From: Phoronis australis
Lineage: Eukaryota > Phoronida > Phoronidae
DNA: 56,760 nucleotides
Direction of reading: 5' to 3'
Assembly (NCBI GenBank): GCA_002633005.1
Contig: NMRA01000293.1
Span: 489,860-546,619, forward strand
The notes under the pieces are model-generated. The model was given only the letters and a program-made list of their open reading frames with translations. It ran no database searches and was not told where the DNA came from. The position numbers and the translations under genes were made by a program. Of the stretch, positions 14,201 through 25,200 are shown in pieces (positions within the stretch are counted from its first letter, which is position 1; each line of letters starts with the position of its first letter).

Positions 14201-15320
14201 TTGAAGTACTGAATTATGTTATTCTAATTCGTAGTAGAATTCTGCTTGAAGGAATTTTTAAGAATGTTATTGAACTATAATGACCCACTGATGATCAGAT
14301 ATAGCGTTGCAAATCACTAGTAGTAAAATACATTTCAATTTTGCATCACTATTAACCCAGTGAATTCATGAGGTAATGCTTTCAAGTGACACTTCACCAC
14401 TCAATCTATTTGCGCACATCAGGTTGTTATTAAAGTAAATCACCGAGCTTAATTTGATATCTTACAGGTGATTGACACTTCCCCTTTGAATGCTGCTGCT
14501 CACCTCAAGTTACTGGGTGAATCACTGAGCTTGATTGGATCTCGACTGACTGAACACAGGGTAAATCATTTACACAAAGTCCGTTAGGCTCACAGTTTTT
14601 CAAGATACGTAATAAAAACATTGACACAAGCATCACGTAAACCCATTCACCTTAAATTCTGTTTTCATAACAGGCAAGTTATAAATGTCATACGACTAAT
14701 TTTGCTCTTGGGGCAAAAGGACCAGATGGCATTTTCTAATTGCTCTCATACATGTAATAGTGATCAAATTTATCCTATTTATGTTTTCCCTATTGTTTAT
14801 TTGACGTATGCATTCATGCCTCATCATACAAAGTTATGATGGGACGTATTAATGTGTTTCATGATCACTTTGTAAAATGTTATGATCTGTGCCAGTTTAA
14901 TGTGTTCATTCAAGATAATAGAACACAAATTGAATTACACCATGTGCAGAAACTTAGTTGGTAGATGTTCTGGTTACAATACTGTATCGTTCCTTTGGTC
15001 TTGAAAAAATGAACACATTATTAACCAATATGTGAAGCTTCCATGGAGAAACCACCAGTTTAAGAAGTGATGATTATCCCCATTATCTTCTTAAATATGT
15101 TAGATGGTATTTTTAAGTGTATGACACTTTATCATACTTTGTATTGTAGGGCCATATAGCTGTGCAGGGTAGTCTATCAGTCCTGTTGGATTCTATGCTA
15201 TGTGCACTGGGGCCTCTAATGACACTGTGTGAACAGGTGCCTGAACTAACCACAGAAAATGCATCAGAGGTGAATGGTAGGACATTGGACCATCTGGCGT
15301 ATATCATGCCTGGATTGTGA
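2281..15320 (+). CDS. HMGXB4: HMG-box protein HMGXB4 (HMG2L1) orthologue, 12 coding exons
   Basis: Coding exons: 2281-2302, 3793-3914, 4589-4682, 6569-6744, 7602-7923, 8201-8331, 9702-9792, 11016-11152, 11657-11803, 13586-13777, 14468-14560, 15150-15320. All are bounded by AG/GT with matching phases, giving about 565 residues (human HMGXB4 is about 600). Exon 2 carries a basic Arg/Lys motif like the human N-terminus. Exon 4 has LKIKLHLG and exon 5 LKLKLLLSP, resembling human LKMKLILSP. Lys-rich nuclear-localisation-like stretches fill the middle. The HMG box spans roughly residues 369-440 ([38 protein letters not shown], then SWRKKAKK across the next junction). The last two exons hold the diagnostic C-terminal block ([43 protein letters not shown]-stop). 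Family knowledge: a nuclear HMG-box protein linked to transcriptional repression and Wnt signalling. Exon 10 has a second possible donor 15 bases earlier (13762), so its 3' end is less certain. Confidence 0.93.
2870..3060 (-). repeat. Dispersed repeat, copy 1 (HMGXB4 intron 1)
   Basis: Read on the minus strand this segment contains GAGATTTCATCTTGAA followed by an AAATTTGG-containing tract and is preceded by a GTTGCAT tract. The same order recurs on the plus strand near 13190-13345 and 27860-28010. The copies are diverged and no clear ends were found, so the class is unknown. Confidence 0.5.
3061..3510 (-). mobile_element. Diverged copy of the TTAA-type MITE, interrupted by a minisatellite
   Basis: The flanks of the 28-bp array match, in reverse orientation, the element at 28547-29047. 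The left flank carries a TTAACAG..GTT..GAGAAC segment. The right flank carries CTGAAAGTTTCATATGAAT, then GTTCCGAAAGTTGCTAAA, and ends in GGGTCCTACATAAC, which corresponds to the other copy's end (GGTGATGTAGGACC reversed). The outer TTAA sites are eroded here. Confidence 0.6.
3134..3413 (+). repeat. 28-bp minisatellite, 10 copies, HMGXB4 intron 1
   Basis: Ten units start at 3134, 3162, 3190, 3218, 3246, 3274, 3302, 3330, 3358 and 3386. Each contains the six-base palindromes GTGCAC and CCATGG (or CTATGG), and all but the last also GTATAC. Two linked variants exist: units preceded by GAAC always read CTATGG, those preceded by GAGC read CCATGG, giving the order A BBB A B A BBB. No unit contains a stop in several frames, so long spurious open frames appear on both strands; these are not genes. 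Confidence 0.95.
5009..5857 (+). repeat. 424-bp segment present twice, joined by one N (HMGXB4 intron 3)
   Basis: 5009-5432 and 5434-5857 are near-identical, differing by a handful of single bases, and are separated by a single N at 5433. The spacing of 425 bases is constant throughout. This is either a very recent tandem duplication or, more likely given the lone N, two haplotypes placed in series by the assembler. The sequence resembles part of the element at 15705-16437 (shared order: GGATTTGA, GTGGCCATTTTT, then a run of TTTTTG and CTATC). The two 71-codon open frames inside are repeats of each other and not genes. Confidence 0.85.
7059..7268 (+). repeat. 39-bp tandem repeat, 5 copies (HMGXB4 intron 4)
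   Basis: Units start at 7059, 7098, 7152, 7191 and 7230, each beginning TATTCTGCTAACAGTGAAAT. The period is 39 except between copies 2 and 3, where 15 extra bases resembling the left flank (catttcatgacaact) intervene. Both 39 and 15 are multiples of three, so an open frame ([13 protein letters not shown] repeated) runs through. It lies inside an intron with no splice or homology support, so I treat it as non-coding. Confidence 0.9.
9031..9184 (+). repeat. Degenerate tandem repeat, about 50 bp x 3 (HMGXB4 intron 6)
   Basis: Three diverged units begin at about 9031, 9078 and 9131 (GTTCAGGTTC or GTCCAGGCTTC, then AAAG..ATA..CAATCTGTTT). Spacing is 47 and 53 bases. Confidence 0.7.
13190..13345 (+). 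repeat. Dispersed repeat, copy 2 (HMGXB4 intron 9)
   Basis: Shares AGTTGCAT, GAGATTTCATCTTGAACATT, AAATTTGG and TATGAAATGTACC in the same order with the copy near 27860-28010, and in reverse orientation with 2870-3060. Confidence 0.55.
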
Positions 15321-15704
15321 ACAATCGCAAAGGCGGATTACTCATTGTGTGCCGTCATTGGTTCAACGTAACAAAAAGGCATAACCACAGAACAGACATA
15401 AGAAGTGAATTGGCAAATACCGGATTATCTGACTCGCATCACAACAAACTTGTGAAGTGCTTGAGAAGAACAATTGGTAGTGAATTTTAATTTCAACATG
15501 TCTCTGTCCTAACCAATAAGGAGCATTTGTACCCAGGAATGGCATTTATAGCTATCCTTCAGAAGATCGATAGATACATGTCCCAATACAAAATGTTTAG
15601 TCCCTGATAGGGCTTTCAATTATGGACTTGCTCCAGGAGGGAGTCTGTTTTGATGTCAGAAAGTGGTTATTACAAAATCAGCAGGAGTAGTCAGTAACTT
15701 TTTT

Positions 15705-16437
15705 ATGCGCCCACATATTTATATGTGGACACATTATACCATCATCCCCGTCCCTCCAGCTGTCCGTCCGGTGTGCGCTGCTCTATCTCCAAAACCGTTC
15801 AATGTATGTTCATGAAATTTTGCAAACATGTTCCCTTCATACATTGGACGGATCCCTAGTGACAATTTTAGTTTTTTACACTTAAACTGTATCTTCAAAG
15901 GTCCTCAACATATTTTCATAAAATTTGGCAATACAGGCCTCTATGAGCACCTTCACGGATTTTTATGAAACTTGGTAAATAGCTTTCTGTTGAGAAAATG
16001 ACATGTTCCATTTTTGGATGGATTTGATGTATTTGTGCCATCTAGTGGCCATTTTTACTGTTTTGTAGTCTGTTTTTTTGCATCCGCCACTCTATCAACC
16101 AAATCACTCTCATTGTGGAAATTGGCAAGCCATGTATGTTGTTGGCGTGAAGAGGACAGTTTATGATTTTCCAATGACTGACTACTGTGGTTCCTCGCAG
16201 TTCCATTTATGTTTGTTGCACCCATAGCCTCCTAGTGGCATTTTTCCGTTTTCCTCTATTTCTCTGAAGTTCTTTGACATATTTTTATACTTGGTAAATA
16301 GTTTTCTATCAAAGAAACGATGACAAGTTCCAGTTTTCGGATGGATTCGACTTATTTTGCATCATCTAGTGGCCAATTCTGTGATATGAATAAACACCCT
16401 TGGAGGCGCACCATTTGCGGTGCCTTCGTGGGCGCAT
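15705..16437 (+). mobile_element. Inverted-repeat element, 733 bp, 3' of HMGXB4
   Basis: Bounded by a perfect 10-bp inverted repeat, ATGCGCCCAC at 15705-15714 and its complement at 16428-16437. No coding capacity was seen, so it is non-autonomous. Inside are repeated phrases of the kind ATGGATTTGA...CATCTAGTGGCCA, also found in the 5009-5857 duplication. It begins about 385 bases after the HMGXB4 stop and could fall in that gene's 3' untranslated region; I found no early canonical polyadenylation signal. Confidence 0.6.
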
Positions 16438-17644
16438 TTCAAAGCTCCGCGTTGCTCTTGTTGTTTACTGTAACACATTAAAGTGACGTTCAAAGTTACA
16501 CATGGCAGTTATATTTTTTGTACAGAATATTTAAATTAAAAAATTCAAGCCGACTTGTAGCTTGGATTAAAATGACGTCTTTGTTAACAAACTCAATTTG
16601 TATTAATAATTATTAAATAAACATGTTCAAACAGAAACAATATACACAATGTCAATCCAGGCTCCTGTCCGAATTGTACATTAACATCTCCATTTCAGAG
16701 TATGATAATTAATATACTTAGTCTGAAATTCAACAGAGAACAACCATTCCAAGACACAGCATTCCCATACACACATTGGTCAATTTTGATTAATACTGGA
16801 CCCTGCATACAATTTTGTACCCTGTATTTTGGTTCACTCCACAGCCAAAGAATCTAACAGATGTGACTTGATAGGCAATGACCACCTCACTAAAGAGAAA
16901 ATTGTAATAATGACACTCTCTTGCCATTAACTAGATGAAATCTCAATTCTGTGTTTCATCTTATATGCCTTTGGAACAGTTTGGATGAGGTGTACAGCAC
17001 AATCAATACAATACTAGGGTATATTCCTAAGGGACAATTGAAACCTTTTTTCAAAACATTTCTATGACCACATTATGAAGCACATTAACATTGAGCACCT
17101 GGATCTTTCAGCACTTGTTAGTAAATTCAAGTGTATACATAGACAACTGCCTGTTGTTCCCTCCACTACACAGTCAATTGTTAAAGCCCCATGCAGTACC
17201 ATGTCTGAAGACAATTGTTCAGGTTCACTGTTTGGGGTGGAACCCTTTGTTTTTTTTTAATATGGTGAGTTAGCATTCCTAATTCACCTGATAAAACTAT
17301 GGTGAAGTTCTTTGATTGCTTCAGTGAGAAGATTCATCCCCACTCGGCATGATTTATTCCAGTTTGAAGATTGCAGTTTTGGTTTGGCCTAATTGGCACT
17401 GGATGAGACTTTAAAGTACCATGAATCTGCTGGTGTGTGACAAATGTAAAGAATGACCAACAACTTAACAATGCACACAACATATAACCAAAGTATATTG
17501 AACAGCGGTAAGTTAAGTAACTATGCAATTCTACATCATACACAAATCAATGTCAACCGAGATTCAGTTATGGCAAGTCCTAATAGAAATTTGGTATTTT
17601 TACTGAAATTATGAATATCCAGTCATTCAAGATGCATTTAATGA
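16438..17644. other. Intergenic DNA, nothing recognised
   Basis: AT-rich sequence between the two inverted-repeat elements. The short open frames here (for example 17075-17260) show no domain, splice support or conserved motif. Confidence 0.4.
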
Positions 17645-18471
17645 GGGCTGTTCCAGCAAAATCTGTATGGGAGGGGGGGAAGGCACTTTTATTTTGTACC
17701 CACCGCCCATGATTTTCATTTATTTCTCCAACCCATGACCCATAATTTTTTAATTATTTTTAATAGGTTAAAATATAAAATCCAACACTTGCAAACAAAT
17801 TGCCTCCAGGAGGACCTGTTAAGAACTTAGATGATTGACAGACAAGAACTAGTTGTCTTGACCAATATTGTCAAAAACTAAAGTAGCCTGTGAGCAATAC
17901 TTTTGGCAGCCACCAGGTGTCTCTGTTAACCATGTGTCTATAATTTCAATGAACATTTTTTCAATTATAAGGATCTATGAATCTCAAACTGTCTCCACAA
18001 ACTCTTTTATACTTCTATGTCAAGTGAATATTGGAACTTGTTTATCTTACTCCTCATACTTTTTATTTAAAAATCATCAATTTTCTTATATGTGTTAACA
18101 CCAGTTTAGTGTTGCATAACTTTTCAATTCAATAGGACTGCAGACAAACAGTTGGCTCAAATCAAGTTGCCCATGACTTGATTAATGGCTTAGTGAACAT
18201 ATTGCACTCTGTTCACTGGCAATATGGGCTTTTTTTGTATTGGGATAAGTTAGGATATATGCCAATTGCATTTTTTTTTTTAGTTTAGATGGCTGAAGTA
18301 ACCAACCTGTCAACATTAACAGGTCAAAAAATACCACCCATTTTTAATGCATCACTTGTTACAGGAACGACCACCCATAACTTGATTTTTTTTCTGAAGA
18401 CCACCACCCATGAATTTTTATTTCTACTGCCGTCCCCCCCCCCTCCCACATGGATTTTACTGGAACAGCCC
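17645..18471 (+). mobile_element. MITE, 827 bp, PIF/Harbinger-like ends
   Basis: The terminal inverted repeat is GGGCTGTTCCAGCAAAATC at the left, with its complement (one or two mismatches) ending at 18471 in ACTGGAACAGCCC; each is followed inward by a G-run (or C-run). It is flanked by TGA on both sides, a 3-bp target duplication. No transposase is encoded. GGGCTGTT-type ends with 3-bp T-N-A duplications resemble PIF/Harbinger (Tourist-like) elements; the superfamily is inferred. A second, partial copy starts at 25915. Confidence 0.75.
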
Positions 18472-19286
18472 TGACTTAAGCTATCTAAACTTTGAAAAAA
18501 ACTCGATGACTAAGCTGATATCAGATGCTGCCAGATCTATTCATGAACGAAGATGCAAGAAACAGAATACACACCAACTAACTGTTAGTTCAGGAATGTT
18601 GCATGCATGACTACCAAGGACACGGGATCAGCAGTCATTTAAACACATATACAAAACAAATGCACCGTACTCTTATACAGATAACATCAAAAACACGAGT
18701 TGGCTTCCCAATTGAAAGGCACCACAGCACACACATACAAAGACATTTAACTGTAACTAGGCACAGCCGTAGAGATGAAGTGAACATGGGACCCCTGATG
18801 GACCTTGTACATATAATAATATTGAATGAAGTACTCTATATGGAAGACCTAAAGGTTTAATATGGCATCATAGCTACCCAAATATCACACACACCATGTT
18901 TCCCGTTTATGATTTAATTATTTCAAACAAACCTATTTAACGCAATATAAATGTTAACATTAACAAGGACGGCATTAAACCAAAATTGTATCCACCAATT
19001 ATTTAATGAACAATATGCATTCTGCGAACCCAGTGTGAAATTTGATTTGTGGAAAATTGCTCCAAAAAGCATGTCACATCATGATACCTTACAAACAACA
19101 CAAAATATTTTTGTTTTGCATCATAACCAACAGATATCTGTGTGAATTCTGGTTCTGGAACACACTCAAAAAGTGAAATACCCTCTGTTACACACCCACA
19201 ACCAGTTTTTAATGTGAACCTTGGTAAATGCAAAACGGGGATTATTATAGAACAAAACTGTAGACAGTCAATAGACTAGGGGTGAA
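18472..19286. other. Intergenic gap between convergent genes, nothing recognised
   Basis: No exon, repeat or RNA gene was identified. It contains the region downstream of the SSX2IP stop codon, so part is probably that gene's 3' untranslated region. Confidence 0.35.
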
Positions 19287-22200
19287 TCATTCATCACTAC
19301 TTATGGAATTGTTCTCACCAACATTGGGTGAGCCTGTCTTTTTGAACAAAGCTGTCTTGATGTTCTGCATGTGTTCGTTGATTCTACTGCGATTGACTGG
19401 TGACGGCCCATTGGATGGAGGGTGTTTCCCTGATGATTCATGACTAGAGTTGAGAGACTGTTGACTCGTGGAATGTGTGGAACTGCAATTGTTAGAGATG
19501 GGTAACACATAGAAGACATTACTATTTCTTTAACATTACGATGTTAGTCAACATGCAGTTTGTTTGAATAAATTTGCTTGGACCATTAACAAAGGACAAG
19601 GATTGAATTCTGAGTGACAATGGCAAGGCAAACTACAAAAACAATGAAGTCACTAATTAGCTGTCCTTGAACAAACTTTATGACGTTTATGTCCATACCA
19701 GCCCCACAAAAACTCAGAGAATACAATCATCACTTATACACACTAAATTGGACGATTTACTACAAGTTTGTATTCTCCAGAGTCAGACTTCTCACAGACG
19801 TAGCACGTGCTTTGAAACTAGGTCAGCAAAGCCTATCCAGCCAATTACAAAAAAAATGAAATTGCTTTAAGTGAACAAAGTTGAACAATGAAACCAATTT
19901 ATGCCCAGGTGGCTCTTTCATGAAATTTTTTGGTCTCGGCTGATCTCAAAACCCTGGTAACAACATTAGGCTGAAACGTTCCATCTTCATACGACTGATT
20001 GAAGACAAGACAAATCTCACGAAAAAGTCCCAAGGCTAAATATTGATGGTTAGGTGAACCTGTCACCATCTCTACAGTGGCGGATCTACGGGGGGGTTCA
20101 GGGGGTTTAAACCCTCCCCTCGGGCCAGGACCCAAAAATTAAGAAAAACAAAAGCGTCTCCAGCAAAACAAAAAACGGCACCGCCAGCTTGTGTAAACCC
20201 CAAGTAAACCAACTTGGAAAAAATTGAGGGGGGGGTTCACTCTGAAAATATAGTTTTTTGCATTGTGAATTGCTGAGTCTGTGGCTCATCGGCAAAACGC
20301 GCGGGGAATTATTGTGCGTGCGCTTCCGTCGACACTTCTGAAGTAGCCAAGCATTTTAGATGGATTCACCGCTGAAAGAGCAGTTCTATAGCTGATTTCT
20401 TTAGGTAACTAGCTTCTTTACTCTAAGATATATTTTGATTTGATTAGGGGAAATACTGCGGTGCCGCAACCCTGATATTCAGGCGAATTGACGTGCAANN
20501 NNNNNNNNNNNNNNNNNNNNNNNNNNNNNNNNNNNNNNNNNNNNNNNNNNNNNNNNNNNNNNNNNNNNNNNNNNNNNNNNNNNNNNNNNNNNNNNNNNNN
20601 NNNNNNNNNNNNNNNNNNNNNNNNNNNNNNNNNNNNNNNNNNNNNNNNNNNNNNNNNNNNNNNNNNNNNNNNNNNNNNNNNNNNNNNNNNNNNNNNNNNN
20701 NNNNNNNNNNNNNNNNNNNNNNNNNNNNNNNNNNNNNNNNNNNNNNNNNNNNNNNNNNNNNNNNNNNNNNNNNNNNNNNNNNNNNNNNNNNNNNNNNNNN
20801 NNNNNNNNNNNNNNNNNNNNNNNNNNNNNNNNNNNNNNNNNNNNNNNNNNNNNNNNNNNNNNNNNNNNNNNNNNNNNNNNNNNNNNNNNNNNNNNNNNNN
20901 NNNNNNNNNNNNNNNNNNNNNNNNNNNNNNNNNNNNNNNNNNNNNNNNNNNNNNNNNNNNNNNNNNNNNNNNNNNNNNNNNNNNNNNNNNNNNNNNNNNN
21001 NNNNNNNNNNNNNNNNNNNNNNNNNNNNNNNNNNNNNNNNNNNNNNNNNNNNNNNNNNNNNNNNNNNNNNNNNNNNNNNNNNNNNNNNNNNNNNNNNNNN
21101 NNNNNNNNNNNNNNNNNNNNNNNNNNNNNNNNNNNNNNGATATACAAATTCCTCGGCAGTCTAGACAACAGAAGGATAGGACTAACGTATGAGTAACCAC
21201 TGGAGATTAAAATTTTAGAGAGAAGTTTTCAATTCAAAATTTTTTGCATAGTACACTTTAGGTCTCGCGACGGACCAGGCCAGCTTGATTTGTGAAGATG
21301 TTGAGTTTCAGTGTACTTCTGGTCCCTCGGCGAACTAGTCTTGTGATTTTTTTACCAAAGTGTGCTTTGTAAAACTATTTATCTCAGCCAGTACTGTTTG
21401 GTCCCGCGACAGATCGACTATTTTTATAGGGATAATAAGCACAGGTCAGTGTACTCTTGGTCTCGTGACGGACCAGGTCAGCTTTTTGTGTACTCTCAGT
21501 GTACATCTGGTCCCTCTGCAAACTAGTCCAGTGTATCTTTTCACCACTGTGCACAGGATGTTTTGGTTTTGTGAAACTGTTTTCAGATGATTTGTTTCCT
21601 GGTAGATTTGACAACGTGATTCAGCTTAATAAAGTGATACCTAATTATTTATTGTCGCTTTTTATAATAGACTATATGAGTTGAGAGCACCATCGTTCGC
21701 CAGTTTTTCTCGTAACGAGACAGAACACATGTTTATTTCTGGACTAACAGTACAGGTCTTCGTTCTTAAACAACTTGAGGCTGCTGTTACGCGATCATCC
21801 GATATTCAAGTTTTTACGCCCTGTCGGTGCTCCTTAATTATGCTCTTGAATATTTGGAAATTGTCTAAATCCCTGTATACACACCAAACTTTTTCGTATT
21901 CGACTTTTCGTATGCTAAAAAAGGTGTGTGTAAGCAGATGTCCCAACACAAATTTTTGCTGGTGGCGTGACTCATACCCAGATGTGCACAATATGGTTTC
22001 ACGAAACTTATGTGCCAAGTTCATGTGACGAAATCGAGAACGGTTTTTAATTATCTTAAGAAAAACTCCAGAGACATGTTAAGCGACAGAAACTTACCAG
22101 GATGCATGGGAATTTCACTATTTGGCTACAAAAACAAAAAATATCTTACACGGGAGGGGAAACCCCCTCCCGACCTCCCCGCGCTACGCGCCTAGGATTC

Positions 22201-25200
22201 GACCTTGGTGGGAATCCTAAACCCCCCCTTACTGAAAACGTAGATCCGCCACTGCTCTATACTCACTCCTGTTCATCCTTGTAGTGTAGACCCAAAGTTC
22301 TGTACAGTTCACCCGTTGCTGGAGTGCACACCTTTGTGTCACTGTTAGACGGGGCAGCGGAAAATGAGGGGATCACTGTAGTCAGTCGGCCGGACTCTGC
22401 AGTTAAAAAGATACCACCGATTCATTGTTTCAGAATAGGTACTGTGAGTAATTACTAAATCGACCTGGGTGACAACATGTACATGCCAAATTCAATTCGG
22501 GTACTTTCACCTCTGGCGCTGCTACCATATTTCAAATCTATTGTGGGCTATTAGTAGGCTCATAAACATCCAGTGACACCCCAGAAAACTTGTGAGCATG
22601 AAGGCACATTCATGATTTGCACTTTAGGTGGTGAGATTTGACTTCAGGGTGACCGGATGGCCTTGAGAATCCTTTGTGCAAAAGACATGCTAACCTGGGA
22701 TGAATGTGATGCATTTTGAGGCTCCCTTTAAATCTTTTATTTTCTATGATAGTTACTATGCCGTACTCACACCAAAAAGCATGTTGCAGTGCAACTATGA
22801 TTTTGATTTTGATTGTTGTGTACACAAGCGACAAGTATTGCCGTAGTTATCTATGATGTCAACAGATATTTACCAGCTGGCAACCATCCCAAAAGGCATT
22901 TGAAAAATGTCAGCAGCACTATAAATGAAACCTCCCAAATTATATAGCTCTTTTTAAGGGAATGAGATAACTCCAAATCATCAGCACTGTTTTGTGGATT
23001 TGAGAGTTAGATACATTAAACTAGTATGGTGGTTTGCAGTGTCTGACAGTTGTAACGATTTAAACAAATCATACACAAATAAAAACAAGTAGATCTTGTC
23101 ATACGCCCAATAAAACAATTGCACATCTGAGCTGTAGGACTGTGCTGAACCTCACAGATTCCATGTGACATAACTTCAGCAAAAAAACATTACCTCGCCG
23201 CAAAAATGGTGTCATTTGCATAAACTGTTTGCTAAGTATGGAAGCCTTCTCCTCTTCAAATGCCTTTCTCTGAAAAATAACGACTCATGTATCAGTTGTC
23301 AAGACTAATGAGCATAGATTAGGAGACTGGAGTTTGGCTGAAGATTGGGGCTATGTACCATAGTCCTAAAGTATATTTACAGAAAGTTTACCCCTCCACC
23401 AGTCAGCACCACCAAAATATTTCATTGCTGCCCCCTTTTGGGAATTCTGGTAGTACCATACCTACAGTAATTCTTCACTTTTTAGCACATAATATGGTGG
23501 ATAAGAGAAATTTTATTCTGTCAAACTCCAAACTAAAATAGTGCTCGACGTGGCTCTACTGTATACATGTCAAAACAATACCATCTGTTCACTAAAGTTC
23601 CCATTATTTGTAGCAAGGTTGTCAAATTTTGAAAAAATAGAACAACGGAAAGCTTTGCGATTTTTTGTGCCAAACAAGTGAAGAAGTAATGTGCAATGAT
23701 CAAAAGGAATTGCATAATAAAATTCTTATGACAAAATAAATGAAACAAATTCAATTGACTTCACATTAAAACACACGACGTAAAGCATGAATTTCACAAA
23801 AATGTTACCTATTGCCTCTTTTACCAGTTTTTCAAGTTACTGCCAAGTTAAGTCACTGTAAAAAGTCAATTAGCTTAAAGATAATTGAGATATTGTAGCT
23901 TGAATTTTCCAACTTTAGAAAACCACCCACCGGAAAGAAAGTCACAGTATGCATATGGGGTGAAGCATATTATTTTCAATCTTAGTTTCAAAAAATGCTA
24001 ACGTGAAAAAAGTCATTCTCAAAACCAGCAATTTCTAGTTTTAAAAGTTCATAGTTTACCAGCAGTCAACACCCCACTTTCTATCAACAGCAAGATTTTT
24101 AAAGCTCAAATGTCAAGGCATCATTCAATCTGATTGGCCAAAAGGGGAGATGCATTCAATGTGGGTAAACTCAAGCTACTAAAAATCTTAAAATGCCACA
24201 GCAGGGTAAATGTGAGAAAAGTTATGGTTTCAAGTATGGTACTAAAATGCTACAAGTGCACAGGAAAATGAAATTGAATGTCATTTCATTAGAATTACGT
24301 CCTTAGACAGAATAACCATTAAAGGTATATTTGACCAGGTATAGTTATAAAGTTAATTGCCACATCAGCAGACACTGCTATTGTTAAACTTCTTCTTGGT
24401 TTTTATAACTGCACGGAAAATATTATGAGATACAGTATAGGTTCAGTTGAGCAAAAGACCCCATTTCAGAAAGCTAGGTCTCTACATGTAAGCATTAGGA
24501 GCGACAGGTGTTAACAGTTTAGCAATTACCACTTCTAGGTTGCAGTCCGAAACACAGTCGTCCTAATTAAAGAATATACAGCAACAGGGTAACAGTAATT
24601 AATAATAAGCTTGCCATGATTACTTGTAAACTGCAAATTGTTAATTAGTTTTGTGAATGCTGCCAGCAGTTCCTGTAACAAACTGTAACAAATAGCACAC
24701 TTGTCTTGATAATTATCACAAGCAACAAAAAAAACAATATAAAAATATGGATGGTCAAGTTCTATTGAAAGCTGAATGTGATCTTTAGGCATCTTATTAC
24801 AAGAAAATCAGTGGCAGTAACCACCTAGAATTATATGGAGACAATTGGTGACCAGTCAAAGAGCTAACCTTAGCTTTAACCTAGTATTCTTGAGCTCAGG
24901 TACCAAACAGTGATAGTCTTAGTACAAAGCTTATAAACATACAGCTTAGGACTGATCAGGGTGAAACAGGTCTGGAGTGAAATGAACTTAAATAAATTTG
25001 TATCTTCTTAATACACTTTCCTTTTATAAATCTGTTTGATTATTGGAGCTAAAATTGCCATTACTCCACTATTCTACTCCTAAATTATCTTGCTGAGCGC
25101 ATCATGACAGCTAATTTCATGTTGCTGATTCTTCAATACATTGCTGTCTGTTCAAAAGTTTAAGTTCAATTCAAAATAACCAAAATACCTGAACTGCTTC

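Noticed and set aside
20418-21200. Open frames of 223-260 codons
   Set aside because: They consist almost entirely of assembly-gap Ns.
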